Assembly (NCBI GenBank): GCA_023333565.1
Contig: JAJKFH010001585.1
Coordinates: forward strand, 1 to 64,000
Source of the DNA: Puffinus mauretanicus
Lineage: Eukaryota; Chordata; Aves; Procellariiformes; Procellariidae
DNA: 64,000 nucleotides
Direction of reading: 5' to 3'
Shown here in pieces: positions 37,891 through 52,010 of this stretch. Below the pieces are notes generated by a model that had not been told where the DNA came from, did not search any database, and saw only the letters and a list, made by a program, of their open reading frames with translations. Position 1 is the first letter of the stretch; every line of letters starts with the position of its first letter. The position numbers and the translations under genes were made by a program.

Positions 37891-38869
37891 TAAAATATTT
37901 TGCTTAAAGTCTTTTAATACTTTGGAAAGAAAAAAAAAGATGGAATTTCAGCAAAAACAAATTCTGACCATTATTTACTTAATTTTCTTTTTTCCTTTAA
38001 TACTTTCTTTTGTGGCATATTTTTAATGACAGCATAATATAACATGTCTTATCCTGTCACATAGTCTGCTATTCATGACTATCGTTATGTGACATATACT
38101 GAAATTTTAAGGGTTTGGGGTTTTTTGAGGGTTTCTTAGGAGTTTTTGAAGTATACTGTTGCTGCATTGCTGCTTAAATTTACTCTGAAAGAGAAATTGT
38201 CAGTTTTTCTAGTTTTGAGATACTATATATGCCTAATGAAAAACATTATCTTGTTTGGGAGCAGCTCAAGAATTTGGAATCAATGCACTACAATGTGCAT
38301 GTAAACTTTTTAACAAAATTAATTGCTTATAGATTAGACTTAGTTATTCTCTAAAAGATGGAAGTAACAGCTGACAAGCTCATTTTACTATTGCTTATTA
38401 TATACCTGCACCCCATCTCTTACTCATTGTTGCCACTTAACATTAGTATTCATAGCATGCAATCTTGAAAGCAGAGATAATAAAACAATACCACTGTGGT
38501 CTTCCCCATGGCAGAGCCCTGCAACAGATCGGGCTCTCTGAGAGTCCTCAGTGATTTACAGTCAATCTTATTCTATTGCTTTTTTTCTCTACCTCCCTCA
38601 GGGTAACAACACTAAATAAAAAAGATGCTTTCAAATCATACAACGAAGTTAGAAACATGTCAATAACAGATTCACTTGGTGATTCTAGAAATCATAACAC
38701 AATACCTTTTTTACAAATAAATAAAGTACAAGAAAACTCTCTGTCTGTCTAGTGCACATAGGAGTACTTGCTATTAAACACTTTAATATTTCCATAATAC
38801 CTAATTAGTGGCTGTTGCTTCTTTTTCAGCCAGGGAACAAAAAACTCTTTGCCAAGGAAGAACTGGAAC
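37891..38869. other. gene-free AT-rich sequence
   Basis: Nothing is recognised here beyond an A-rich patch just after the CR1 3' end (about 37928-37940). Confidence 0.45.
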
Positions 38870-38995
38870 TCATTCTAATTTGCTGATGAAGAAATTAAAC
38901 TTCAGAGACCAGATACGACTTCCCAAGGTCCTTATGGCAGAAAGGAGGGCAAAGGAATGATTTAACTTTGCTGTTTCCCCATACCTCCACTGCCT
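38870..38995 (+). repeat. MIR-like SINE relic
   Basis: The sequence 'gatgaagaaattaaacttca' followed by 'gagaccagatacgacttccc', 'aaggtcctta', 'ggcagaaaggagggcaa' and a closing 'cctccactgccttacac' follows the MIR 3' half in order ('gatgaggaaactgaggc', 'cttgcccaaggtca', 'ggcagagctggg', 'tccactacac'). It is diverged but in frame with the element along more than 100 bp. Confidence 0.5.
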
Positions 38996-41900
38996 TACAC
39001 ATCACAGTACAAGGGCTGAGGAAAACAACATAGGGGTAATCCTAGTACAAGTTCAGATATAAAAGAGGTGTCTCTTGGGCAGCCTGCAGAGCAGAACACT
39101 GTTAAGATTTTCAATAATAATGAAAGAACCGAGATAAACTAGCTCTTCTGACAGAGAGGCCTTCAGAATTATTTGTACTGTACCAGCTAGCTCTTCAGCT
39201 CTAGATTCAGGGTTTGGATAAGGTTGCCTGCTGTTGATCTGAACTGGACGTACAGTGCTGTGAGAAGCCCATCTTCTCCAAGCTTTAAGAAAATTAAGGA
39301 ACTCCCAATAGCTCGGTCAGAGTGATGGTCCTACCATTGAAGGAAGTTTCCTTACCAGCTAGAAAGTGTAGATAGAAAGCAAATTTGGTCCTTGTCTCCT
39401 GTCTCACATGTTGGTCTAAAAGGAAATATATTCCCTAAGAAGAGCAGTTCCAAACATTTGGAATTTTGATTCAGTTTCCTAACGTAGCATCTTATTCTCC
39501 ATTTATAAAAAGTACCAGGGGTTCTTTGGAAAAATCAGGTTATAGTGTTTGCTTTTAGTTAACACAGATACTCAAGGATATACAAATATTTGGGATAGGG
39601 ATACTCTATGAGGGGCATGATATCTACTACTTTTTGCAGTAGTTTTTGTGTAGTAACCAAACTCCTTTTTTGTGTGTTTTTTTTTTTATCCCGCACTTTA
39701 TGCCTACGGTCTACAGATGGACAGCAAGTCTGGGACAGCCTGGAGCATGGAGTTCACTACACAGATATGTTAGAATCAGTTCACATACATGCACTTTGTG
39801 GGCCTTGAGTACATACTCTTGCTCAGGAACTCCTGTGCAGATATGTGGATGCCACCATTTTTTAAATGTGTAGCTTTTACATTTCAGGGATAGCAGCCAT
39901 TATCATGAGAATTCTTCTTTAGCTCTGTCATGACAGAAAAACCAGAAAATGTATCAAGATCTGGCTCTGACTTTCTCAGTGAGAGAAGAATTAGCTAAGA
40001 TTTGTCTATAAGCATTTAGTTTTGTGCATATGATACTTAACTCAAAACTGATTAGGAGTTCTGAAAAAATGTCCAAGTGATTTAGCTTTTATCAGTACAC
40101 AAAAAAGTTACAAATTTGCCTAATTCCTGAAAGTGTTCTTAATATTTGTACAAGAACTTGAACATAAAGAGATTTTAAATGATCAAAGAACCTGTTAATA
40201 CTTTAATACCATATTTGTACAAAAGGAATAAGAAGCTCAATAGAGAGCATACATATATGTTATTGTGGTGTTTCAGTTGAAAAATCCACACTGAGACTAC
40301 AAATGTTACTTCAGTTTTTGTATTCACCCCTAAATAACTACAGTACTTATCTCTGAATGACTGTGAATAGAACAGGTCACTCTGTACATTTGCATGAGGA
40401 TGTAAGGTACATGACAGTGGGATAATGAAAGATGCAGAAATAGAAGCTAAAATGTAGCAGGCTTCAGCTCATGAATCTTGCAATTAAATTAAAGAAAAAA
40501 AAATCAAACTTGTGCTGAAAAAGCTCGTGGTAAAATCATGTGCAAACTGTAAGAAAGATTTGTTCTGTGAATACTGATAATACTGACTACTGGAATCACT
40601 CAAATCTTTATTTCAAAACTCAGTTATGAATGGCAGTTCTTTTTCATCCTCTTCTATTAAAGAAAAAAACTCACATGTATATTTTAGTAGCATTAGCCCA
40701 TTTGCCAGCTTAGGACATTAGCAAAAGCAAATACACAGTACCTGTACTCTCCTAAATCAGTATGAAAAATACTGCATCAAAACATAGCTTAAAAAATTTA
40801 TTTAGAGAATTATCAGGAGCATTATAGTTTTGATCAAAGAAATAGGAAGTGGCTTTACACACAGATACAAAACTTCTTAAAAGTAAATAAAATACTCTGG
40901 AAATATTTTATTTTTGTATATATGAACTCTAGATTATTTTAATATTAAATGCTAGATTACTTGAACCAAAATAGCTTATGATACCTGTAAAATAAATAAA
41001 AAGAACCCCGTATTTTTGTGGATATTATTTTAAAACAATTAACCTAAGACAATTATTAACAAAATTAACAGAGATACTCAGGCATAGCTATCTGTAAAAG
41101 CCACATGGTAAATCTTCTGTGCTGTTATTTAAAGCCAAATTATGTTTTCATGTTCAAAAATTACATGGCCATTTTGGACTTTGTATAACTTACTGAATAC
41201 TTGAGGATTTTCATGTTCATTATTTTCAGATGTGAAACAGGATTTTTTTTCTAAAAAACACATCTTTGTGCATATGTGTTTACCCAAATTATTAGTAAAT
41301 TAATAAATATGTTCTGCAACATTGTTCCCACAGTTTTGTTTAATACAAAAAGGTGAAATAATAATATATCAATAATTAAAACCCTTCTAAATTCTTTTTT
41401 TGCTGTTGTTTAGAACAATTTTTCCTGCTTTACCTTTATTTTCTCTACTGGTTAATTTATTAACCTTAACCAGTATAATTCTTGTAATCTGATTTCTTTA
41501 GATAAATTCTATCGGGCTCCAGAAAATGAGATACTTTTATTAGCTGTAGTCAAGATTGCATGCCACTGTAAGTATATATGACTGCATGCTTTCACCAAAC
41601 AAGCTACTTCATTGCCAGATATGTGCCAAGTATTTATAAAAAGATGACTAAAGGGAAGCTAAATCACCTATACATAATACAGATATGATTAACAGCTTCC
41701 AGACTTGGAGTTAAGGAAGATGTATTAAGGAGGCTTATTAAAAAGATTGAGGCCATTATGTCTAGATTTAATCAGCTGGACTTGGAAGATCTGCAATTTA
41801 GAGCAACTTTATGACTAATTATGTCCTGGATGATCAAGCCTAACAACAAAAGAAAAGATACTCATCAACGCATTGCCTCTAAGTGGCTTATAGAATCAGA

Positions 41901-44900
41901 GAAACACGAGCAAAATGGTTATTTTATGAAGTTATTCCACCAAGCCAGTCTTCCCATTGCTTCCAGGCTTTAGATCAATGATACACTTGAAACAGAAAAT
42001 AAGATACTAGAACAGAACAGTTCTTTAAACAGAGAAAACGGCAGGTGTCATTATGAGTCAAATTAAATAAAAACAAAACGTACCACTCTGCAGTTTCACA
42101 AGGCAGATCTTTTCTTCCACTCCTTTTCAGTCTATGAATTTGTGAATAGCAGAAAGAGTCACTCAGCCATCTTTGGGTACTTTGGATAATTTCCTTCTTT
42201 TCATCATTTCTAAGGCTTGGATCTTCCTTGATGCAAGAAAGTACACTCTTCTCAGGAGTTTCCTAATCTCATCATGTGCCAAAAGATCACAGTTTGCTGT
42301 ATTCCTTTTACTGCTTCTGTTGCTCTACTCTCCAGAAAGTTCTTCCAACAGGAAATGGACAGTTGTCCATAGTTAACTTTCTCTTGATGAGAAAAGCAGA
42401 AACTAAGGCAATGCAAATATCTAGCTTTCTTCACTGCTGCCTAGCCAGAAAGCATGCAATATTTAATCCTTCTGCCATAAACACCTGCTATCTATCACAC
42501 TTTCCGTCTTAGCCCTGAGACTTAATAACATTCTGTAATGCTGAGGATTTGTCCCTGGTAGCAGCACAAAAACTTGGACATTTTTCTAGTGGCAGAGGGT
42601 TGTTAGGCTTTTGTCCACCCTTCTTGGACGAAAATTCCTCTAAGGGATTCAGACTGAAATCCAGAGTAGGCTGGAGCAGAATTGCCAGACCAGCATAAGG
42701 AGAACTCTGGCCCACAGGCTTTCACCTCTTCAGATAATACATGGAAAGTTCCTGCGTTACTGCAGTTTCAGATGCTTTAATTTGCTGCCTTGCCTTAAAG
42801 CTTAGGATCCTCCAGGCAAGTATAGCTCATGTCACTTTATCATGATCATCTTCTTCCTACGCCAGGAAGGCAGCTGCTACAGACACCACCACTCACAGCT
42901 TAGGCTTGAGCTAGAAAAGTGACATATTACATGACAAAAGCTGGGTCAGAGGATTTCTCTGCCTCCCCTCCCGTTCATGAGAGAGTGGTTGGAGCACCTA
43001 CAGAATCCACATATATATTTGGAGGGAGTATCCTGGTAAATGAAAAGGGAACAAATATGGGTCTAGGAGTGCTGAAGACACAAATAAAATGGTAAGGAGC
43101 CAAATTTTAGCTCATATATTCTCACACACTTTTTGTGGGGCTTTTTTGCTCTATCCCTTATCGAACATGTTATGTAAACTTTGCCTTCTTAATTCAAAGA
43201 CAGTTAGTGTCTTAAAATGAACCTGGACAAGTCTGCAGATATGCCCTAAGGTAGAGAAACACAATTAATTATCTGATGGGTTTGAAGGAACCACCCTGCT
43301 TAATATATATTAAAAAATATGTCAACAAAAGCTTCAATAAGTTTCTATTTAAATGGTGAAAGCAGGACATGTTTTCTTAGAATATATTCTTATCTGTTGT
43401 GGCTACTCAGGAGCCAATGCATTCACTCTAAGATGATCTGGAGTTTCTGGGTGGCTGGGACTTGTTTTCCTTTCCTCCTCTGCACCAGTTTTTGGTAGGA
43501 TGGTAAATAACAGAGTATTTGTTAATTGCTATGGCACCTCATAGCCATAGCAACAAAGATAGCAGGAAAACAAACGTTCTGAAACAAAAGTATAAAACTA
43601 TGAAAACTGAAGAACACAATGGTATTGAAAATTTTATTCTGAATCAGAGACATTAATTAGTAAGACGAAGAATAAAACTCAGATTTCCACATGCCTAATA
43701 AGTGCAGCAATTATATCATCTTCCTTTATTCAGGAAAGAACACAGTCCTGCAAAATGTAGGCCATCATACTAAATGGCTCACACGACCTGGTTTTCTCTT
43801 CCTTTTGTCGATCCCAGAGAAGTGACAAGCTGCATAGCATGTTTAATTACTTCCATAGTAAGAATTTTCAGTATCAATACAAAAAAACATGTCTAGAGTA
43901 TGCATCTAGATACTGACAGACTTGCTGTGCTGTATCTTAGCAAAATTTTTGTATAGGTTTATCCATATGAACTTGGTTAAACAAAACACACAAATGCCAC
44001 CCTCTACTTAGCATTCCTGCAAATGTCATATTCCTCAAAATAATTAAAATATTTATTTTAGAAACTAAGACCAAGTGAGGTTATACCAGGACTGAATAAT
44101 AAAGCTGGAAAAGAACAGGGAGTGAACAGGGAGTTCTAACATTAAAAAGAAAATCAGAGCTTTATTTAAAATATATTTTGAATGAAAAACATAAGGACAT
44201 CATATAAAAGCCAATGACTATTTTTACTTAAAAAATAAAGATGGGTAAAAAAGACATTAACTCCAGAGTGCCATTTGACTAGCGATTACACTTGTGAGAT
44301 TACCCTGAAAAATACTGTTATGGCTCTTGGGAGGAGACACTGCTCATTAGCAAAAATATAAATATAAATGCAAGTGGAAGGCTTCTATTGACCTGCATAG
44401 AGACACGTTGTGAATTTAATTTAAACATGTTTGTTTTTAATGTTTTGCTTTTCCTTTTGCTAGAGACTATAACAAAAGTCTGTCTTTCAGTGTCACACTT
44501 TCAGCAAGAAATTTTGTTTAGAAGCTGCAATTAAATAATTCAGAAATAATTAATTCAGAAGACAACCCATTAAATTATAACCCTCCCCACTGGTTAACTT
44601 GGTGCCAAAATGTATTGTTTAATTTATCATTCTTAGTATTTTTAGAAGGCCTCAAGGCAGGGAATGAAGCAATAATAAATAGGGAATAGTGGATAATTAG
44701 AGAAGGAAATGTGGAACAAAATTACTAAGGGCTTTAGGTGAAGTTCATTATTACTATTTAATAGTGCCCAAGAGCATTTGATCAAATTATGGATCATGTT
44801 TAAAAGTGGGCTGAGAGAAATCCTGGTGGAGGAGAGTTTTCTCACTACTACTTTCAGAATTTTGCAGTAAGTTTTACAGAATTTTAACAAGCAGTAAAAA

Positions 44901-47900
44901 AGCAAAAGCATATTGACCAAACCTTCTACCTTATCACACACGGTGCTCTAGAGAGAGTTGAAGAAGACAGAGTTTCTTCATTCTCTCAGATATTGTTCAA
45001 GCTGAGACTATTACATGATTAAGCAGTAAAGGACTTCAAGCATGAGTGATAAGGTGACATATTGTAAGTGCAGCCCTTAGGGCTTTTAAGCACAAGGTGA
45101 AGCTGTTTTTTTTTTAACTCTTTAGGGTTTTTGCTTTTTAACCTCAACTTAAAAGAACCCCATTTTTAACACGGATCTTTCAAGTTGACCTGAACTTTCA
45201 GTATGTTTTTTCTAAAACTTATTCGATCATTTTCCTTATGCATTTATGTGATTTCTTTTAACTATAGTATCAAAAAACCAATTCTGAAAGTGCTTTTGAA
45301 CACAAATACATGTGCAAAAATACAAAACTCACTTTTTCATCATGTTAAAAATTAAGATCCTCTCTGTCTTGTTTTCAGTTGGAAGACTTAAAAAAAATGA
45401 GAAAGAATGAGATCCATGGCACACAGCAAATAAGAGCATCTAATTTAAAGAGTAAGAGAGTGTTTAATTTATGGAGTATTCTTTTCTATTTAAACATGTT
45501 TTCTGAAAGTCTGTACCACTGAAATATTAAAAAAAAAAATTGTTTTAATGTTAATTTTTTCCTATGTTTTTCTATGCTTTAAAAAAAAAGAAAGAAAAAA
45601 AAAGAAAAAAAAAGAAAAAAAAATAAAGAAAAAAACTTCTGATTGGTGTTCCAGAGTAACAGAATGGGGGAGTAGGAAACTGAGTTATTTCTGAAAATTT
45701 CCCTTCCAGGGGAACCACTGCATTTTCAGATATGTATTCTGACTCAAAGTAAAATCACATCTGTTAAATATGAGGAATTTTGTGGGATGGAAATTCCAAT
45801 TACTCAACGGTTCTGATCATTAGAAAACTGAGATCTCCCTCTTTAGACATTTGATTCCATAGACAAAGAAAGAGGACTTTGGGCATTATGTTACTTCTTT
45901 TTTCTCATAGACTTTGTTAAACAGCAAAAAAGTCAAGTTGGTTTACCTTTGAACTGAGGTTATATGACTGGCCAGGTTGTTTGATGTGTTTCATTTGATG
46001 TTCTGGAGGTTCATAAAACCACTGGCACAATTTAATAAATAAATAATTGGTAACAGTACTAGCAGTAATAGTAAGAAAAAATCACTATTCCCAGTGTACA
46101 AATTGCCCTAATTATTACTTTAAGCAGAGAAGCACGGTGTTTACTACTGCTGTCAAATGTGGCAATGATTAAAAATGAATACTGATCTGTACCCAAAAAA
46201 GTGATTTGGTTACACAGGTTGAGGTAGCATTAAAAGGTAGTAGAAAGCATCAGCAGATTCTTACTCAGATTCACCTGACGGGGGACAGAAAGCCTTTAGA
46301 ACTGACAGAGTCAGGATGTCAAAAAAAGAGAAGTCTTGTTGTCAGCCAGGGGAAAGAGGTCAATTGTTTGGATAGATTTTGCACCTAGGTTCTGTGGCAA
46401 TGATTGCTGAACTAATCCACGGTACGCAGAAAGAGGACAGAGAAGTTTTCCCTGAGACTGTGTCTGTAGTGCAGAGTGTCTCATTTATGGATCCCAGACA
46501 GACAGGCTACAGCTCAGTCGGCTGTCATAGTCTGTATTCTGCGACTTGGACCTCCTCTCTCTGATGAATTCTCTGATTTCAGAGGCAGTTTCTGAGCTGC
46601 CTGTTGTATTCTGTAATGATATTCACGTCCATAACCTTGAAAATAAATTATTTACTTTGAAGGTTGGCTATGTTATCGTGTGTCTAAATCCATCTACTAC
46701 ACTTCCTACTGCATGTGTGCAGGTACTTGAGTCTGACTCATCACACATGGAAATTGTATTGCTTAGACACTTTTATTTCAAAATCATACTCTTTCTAAAT
46801 GGAAAGTTGAAGAAAATAGCTAAGCAGATATCTCTGAGTACTACAAGGAAAAGATCAGATGAGTCAAAAAACATAAAAAATATCAATACGCGTTTTAACT
46901 GGTTAGACTGCTTTACTTTGGTCTTTTTCACTCACTTGACAAATTGCTCTGACACACATCTGTAATAACAGAGAGCTCCAAACATGCTCAAAGGAAGAAA
47001 TTTTCCTTGTTTTCTTGTGGGGAGCATCAGGCTTCCGTGTGAAGGGTAGCTGGGGTCATCATTGCAATTTAAATAATGTTTTATCGCTAATGTGCAAGTT
47101 GATTTTAATGATCTTTTTCTATTTCTTCTTATTATTTTTTCTCTGTCGTTCTTTCTTCTGAAATTTTTTGCAGAGAAAATATATTTACCTCACTGTGATA
47201 ATGGTGGAGATAACATTTCTTAAGGGATTAATTATTGCTTCTTGATGCTAATTTATTCTTTCTGAATGTTTCTCAACTCATAATTTTTCCTGTGTTAATT
47301 TTGTTTATTTTTTCTAATCTTCCTTTAGTCTTACTACCCAGATCATCCTTTACTTGTCGTTTTTTTCAACCTTCTTTATTTAGCACATAATTTGTTATTT
47401 ATTCTTATTATTCTTCCACTATCAAATTCATCTGTGTGTTCTTCTGTAGTCATTGACAATGTTCAACTAGAAAACTAAGCTGTCAGGTCAATTGCTCATT
47501 TTTTAAGAGGTTAGTGATCTCCAGAACAGATTTAAGAAATACTACCACTACTATTTTACATTTATAACATCTTTTAAACAAAGATTACAAAGGTGTTTAT
47601 GATCATAAATTAAGCTTCGCAATGACCTTGAAAACCTGAAATATAAATGCCTGTTCTTTTACATTTTACAGCATAAAGATCATTAAACTGAGGAAGTAAA
47701 AAAAAAAAGAACTATGATTTGCAAGGGTTAAGTGAATATTCTAATATTTTTTTCTGAAGGAAAAGTAACTGCTATTTTTAAAAATCAAGATGACTTTAGA
47801 TATGAATTATTAATCAAAAGCTACAGACAGTCACTTTTAGATATAATTTACATTACACATCTTAGGGTATGTAACAGTTACAGTCTGCTTAATAATTAGG

Positions 47901-47915
47901 TCAATAGAAAGACAG
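38996..47915. other. long gene-free AT-rich stretch
   Basis: Nothing coding was recognised in nearly 9 kb. It contains the A-rich tandem at 45581-45635 and a possible further MIR-like fragment near 47655-47695 ('acattttacagcataaagat'). The 139-codon frame at 46546-46965 and other short frames lack motifs and splice support. Confidence 0.45.
45581..45635 (+). repeat. A-rich tandem repeat, period about 10
   Basis: Runs of nine or so A interrupted by G at regular intervals (unit AAAGAAAAAA, about four copies) make up the tract. It is not preceded by a recognisable retroposed gene, so it is called a microsatellite rather than a poly-A tail. Confidence 0.75.
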
Positions 47916-48099
47916 TGCCTTCCAGACAGGTATTGGTTTGGGCCAGCCTGTGAGGCAATTCATCAAACTTGGTATAGTGCCTCCTAGGCAAGTAACTATT
48001 CACTTTGGTCTGGAAGTGAAGGCAGAATGCTGAGATGTCTCCCAGGCAGAAAATTAAATGGGTCAGCCTTGGAGGCAGTCCAGATAGGTGACTGTTCAG
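47916..48099 (+). repeat. diverged minisatellite, unit about 31 bp
   Basis: About six related units of 23-35 bp follow one another. Each is built on a 'cc-aggca' block followed by an AT-rich spacer and 'ttgg-cag' (for example 'tgccttccagacaggtat', 'tgcctcctaggcaagtaa', 'tgtctcccaggcagaaaa'). Alternate units are most alike, giving a higher-order period near 60 bp. The 75-codon minus-strand frame across it is a by-product. Confidence 0.6.
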
Positions 48100-51000
48100 C
48101 TTTCCTTGAAAATGGATTAACATACTAAGGTCATTCCTGAGTACATAACTATCGACTCCTGATAGATGACAAGCTGTTATTCATGGACTTCCTTCCATTT
48201 GAAGGGCTGCTTATTGTGGTTTATCTTAAAAATAGATTATGAGCCAATTAGCCTTTGATTCTAGTAATAAGGTTCTGTTTGCGAACATGAATGTATGTTT
48301 TACCAGAACATAAAAAAAATCATTGACTCTGTTGGCTGTATACTAAAAGAAGTTCACTTGTAATTGGTATTGTAGAAACTGACACCACATGTTAATATAT
48401 AAGAAAGATAAAAAGTTTCAATCGAGGAGGCTTATATACACATCTGCTTGTATATAAACCTTTGGCAGGTTTGAAAGTCTAGTGAGCATATGCTTACCTA
48501 GAGTACATATGTTCCTGACTTGGAAGAGAATGTCAAGAGCTTCAGATGTTTAAACTGGCCTTTTATTCATGCCCCTCTGAAAACTGAAGATACTATATTA
48601 TTTGAAGAAAATACACTGAAAAAAACCCCAATTATTAAAGTAGGAAAGTAACCCAGACCCTATAAAATAGAAAACACAGACATGAAAGACTTGACCAAAC
48701 AGAATAGGAAGCCTAAGAGGAGAGAAGAAGAGTAGCAGGCTAATACACAATAAGGTTCTTTATCCTGTTTCCTCTCAGCTGTTCCCTTTCTTTTCTCATA
48801 AGCTCTTGTCAGGCTGTTCTGCATTGTGGCTGTATGATTATAAATGGAAGCATGGTATTATTTGAAGAGAGGGAGCCAAGTGGAGAATAGAGGGCATCCA
48901 ATAAATTGGAAATTCTGATAGATCTTGCTGAGTGCCAAATGGCATGTGCGTAAGTTAACAACACTGAAGCAATTCTGGCAGTAGAGAAGAAATTTGGCAG
49001 AGATGATTCAGAGAAAGGGCAGTTTTGTATGGGAAGGCCAAGAGAGACCAGGTAGACAATGGGGCACTTAATGGTGAGCTGCAAGATATAGAAGGTGGTT
49101 AGAGAAAGTGAAAACTTTGTTTTGGGGTTAACTAGGAAGATGCCTACACTTGCTTCCTGTGTAACCCATGCCAAAACAAAATTTTATACTGAAAGCCAGT
49201 GCTCTGAGACACATGCTAGAATACTTTATAGTGTTACAGTCCAGATTTTAAAAGGGATGCTAGAAAAACAGAAGATGATCAAGAAAACCTACCACAGCCA
49301 CAAAAAATGAAAGTGAACTTTAAAGGCTATGGTGGATATCTTAAGGCAGACAGCTCACTGTAATGTCTGTTTGCATTTTATACAGTGAATGTTTAATGCA
49401 AATGTTTAAGCTCTACTTGGAACAGATGACAACAGCCTTTTCAAGTGGATTCTTTTCTTACTGGTTAATATGCTGTTACATACATTTTCTTGTTTGTGTA
49501 GTCCCATAAATCTCAAAATCAATCCACGGGAGGAATACAGAGCAACTCTGTTGCTCCCCTTTAAACCCTAGCTTTTCCTATTGTCAGTGTTATATTACAA
49601 ATAATGTGTAAAATGGAGGTTTGGATACCTGATTGCTGGTCTCATTTCATGGCTCAGCATTTTAAGTCTAGGTTGTTTCACCAAAAAGGACGAATGTGGC
49701 ACAGCCATGATTGTGTGTGTTATTGGCAAAGAGTGAATCTCCTTGGGTGGTATTAAACTCACCGTAGAGGTCTGAAGTTTACTGTCAAAGTCACCATCAG
49801 CTGCCCTTTCATAGTCAAAGAGGAGAAATAGAAATCACCAAGGTGCCATTCATCAGCTGTATTTCAGATTCTGTTTTAGAATGTGAACCACACCTTGGAA
49901 GGGCCTTGAATTTCTTAAATGACTGAAGATTTACTGGCGCTCTGAAGGTCAAATGCCAGAGATTTTTTTAGTGGGTGAAGAGTTTTCTGTTTGTTTGGTT
50001 TTTTTCCAAAAACATACTTGAAAGTCTTAAAATCTTCTGAGAAGATACTAATCTATAGTAACTACTATTAAAATATCTCAAAAGTAATTGAAGCTGGTAG
50101 TTCAGAGTTCACATATTCTTACCTATTCATCCTGCAGATGAGAAATCTATGCCCTGAGTTTTATTGTTTTAAAACCTTGTCTGTCATAGCAATGGAATGG
50201 GGAACTCAGTTACACTGTGGATTAACTTGTATTACGCCTTAACCTGAGCAGGTGAATATATTAATAAAAAATAACAGCAAGGCTGTTGTCATGGCTATAG
50301 AATGTAATGATAACTAGTTTCTTTTTGGGGCAAAATTTAGAATATAGAGTGAACTGTGTGCTGCTTGCAGGCAAAATCCATTCTGTATTTTATTTTGATG
50401 TATTTTCAATTGGATTATTTTCCGTGGTTCATTTAGCTTCAAATAGAAATTAAAATATTTCATTTTAAAGAAGCTGGCACTATGGAACACCTGATGTGCC
50501 ATTTACTGACAGGAGTTATGTAGTTTTGTGTTTCCCTTAAAGCTTTTGGGTACAACTGTCATTGCTCTGACTGTGAGAGAGAAAAAGGTTTTTCTAAACA
50601 TCTTGTTTCATTAAATGAGAATCAGGCAAAATGTGAATGTTTGATTTTTCTTGGCCAAGAGATTTCTAAATTCCAAGTATCTTATGGAATTGTCACTGGT
50701 TTCTGCAAAGTGTTAGCTCCATAAACACACCCTGCCTCTGTGAGCTTTCAAAACTTATTGGGTAAAGACTAAAATGACAATTTTTAGCAAATAAGGAATG
50801 ATATCCATTTTTCCTCTCTACTCCTCAAAGTTACAGAAAGAATTATTATTGCTTCAAGCACAATTACTCCCAGAGTTTCTCTGGTGGCATTTTGCTTCCT
50901 GTATTGATTTTGACACATGGTCTTTCTTGAAGATACAATAAGGAGCACAATACATGGATGGGGCTACAGTCTCCTACTCTCCTTTGTTTTTTAAATTCAC

Positions 51001-51734
51001 ATTATCTAATGCCTCCAGGTAATAAAGAAGTAGATAAACCTATTAATCAATAGAATTAAATTGGAAAGTAGAGGTTCTGTGGGCACACATATCCTTACCT
51101 CTACTGACAGACTTCCTTGATAAATAGGCACTCAGCACAAATCTGTGAGCCATTTATACTTTGGATTGGCATGCCATTACGATCAGTGTTTAACTATTTC
51201 AATGTTGTGAAAATCATCTCTGGGTTGTCCATGTTTCTGCTGTGTTTCCACTGAAGTGCTAACCTTCCTTTGACAGCTTTGGCACTACAAAGAATGCTTC
51301 TGAGTTCTGCTGAAGCATTAACAGGAACATGAATGTCAGTGAATAAAGTGCTATGGAAAAAATAATAAAAGCAGCAACAACAGGAAAAAAAAAACAACAA
51401 AACTCTTCCATTACTAACCTTGTTGCCATTCTCAGAAAAAAAAAAAACCCTGCTACAGATGAAGCTGCTAAGTACTCTGCCCCCACATTGAAGCTTTGAG
51501 TTGGAAGCAGTTTAAAGAGACTTTCAAGCAGCTGTATCAAGAGACAAAATGTCACACATGTAAGTTCTTTTATTGTACTATTCCAGTGTGAGATGATGAA
51601 ATACATTTGGGAAAACAAGCATAAGACAAAATCAGTGCAATGAAGATCACACCCTGAAACAGTTTAAGGTTCCTCTCCATGCCTATCATCCCATATTTGC
51701 TCTGCAAGTACAACTTTCATTAACAAAAATTATC
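48100..51734. other. gene-free stretch
   Basis: A 121-codon minus-strand frame (48809-49174) and a 119-codon hydrophobic one (51259-51618) show no recognised domain or splice context. A possible MIR-like fragment lies near 50125-50160 ('tcatcctgcagatgagaaat'). Confidence 0.4.
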
Positions 51735-52010
51735 GGGGCCCTGAATGCTCTAATGGGCCTCACTGGTGCTGACTAGTCAAGCCCTTCCCCTGGGCCTGCC
51801 CCCAAACCCTGCCCATTGGCCCAAGAACCCCATTTCTGCTCAGCCCAGGTCCATGAGTCCCTGCCTCAGCGATGCTGAAGGCATGCCAGTCTCCAGCTTC
51901 ACCACAGCCCTACCCTGCCCAGCCATGGGCCCCACTAAGTTGCACCCAACCCATGGTCTGATCTCCACTTTGTATTCCCAAGAACTCCTTGGGATTTCTT
52001 GTCGGAGTTG
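51735..52010 (+). mobile_element. partial second copy of the unidentified LTR-like element
   Basis: The sequence is collinear with the minus strand of 21244-21730. Matching blocks include 'gggccctgaatgctctaatg' against 'gggccctaaaggcattatag', then 'aaccccatttctgctcagcc' against 'agccccatttcagctcagcc', and 'gccagtctccagcttcacca' against 'gccggtctccagctctgcta'. The homology fades near 52010, so only the first roughly 280 bp of the element is kept. It is CpG-poor and diverged, hence old. The 91-codon open frame here is a shadow. Confidence 0.55.

Noticed and set aside
46546..46965. 139-codon plus-strand open frame
   Set aside because: No motif, and the residue pattern is not protein-like in its second half; no supporting splice or promoter signals.
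48809..49174. 121-codon minus-strand frame
   Set aside because: No recognised family or splice signals; possibly an old repeat but unsupported.
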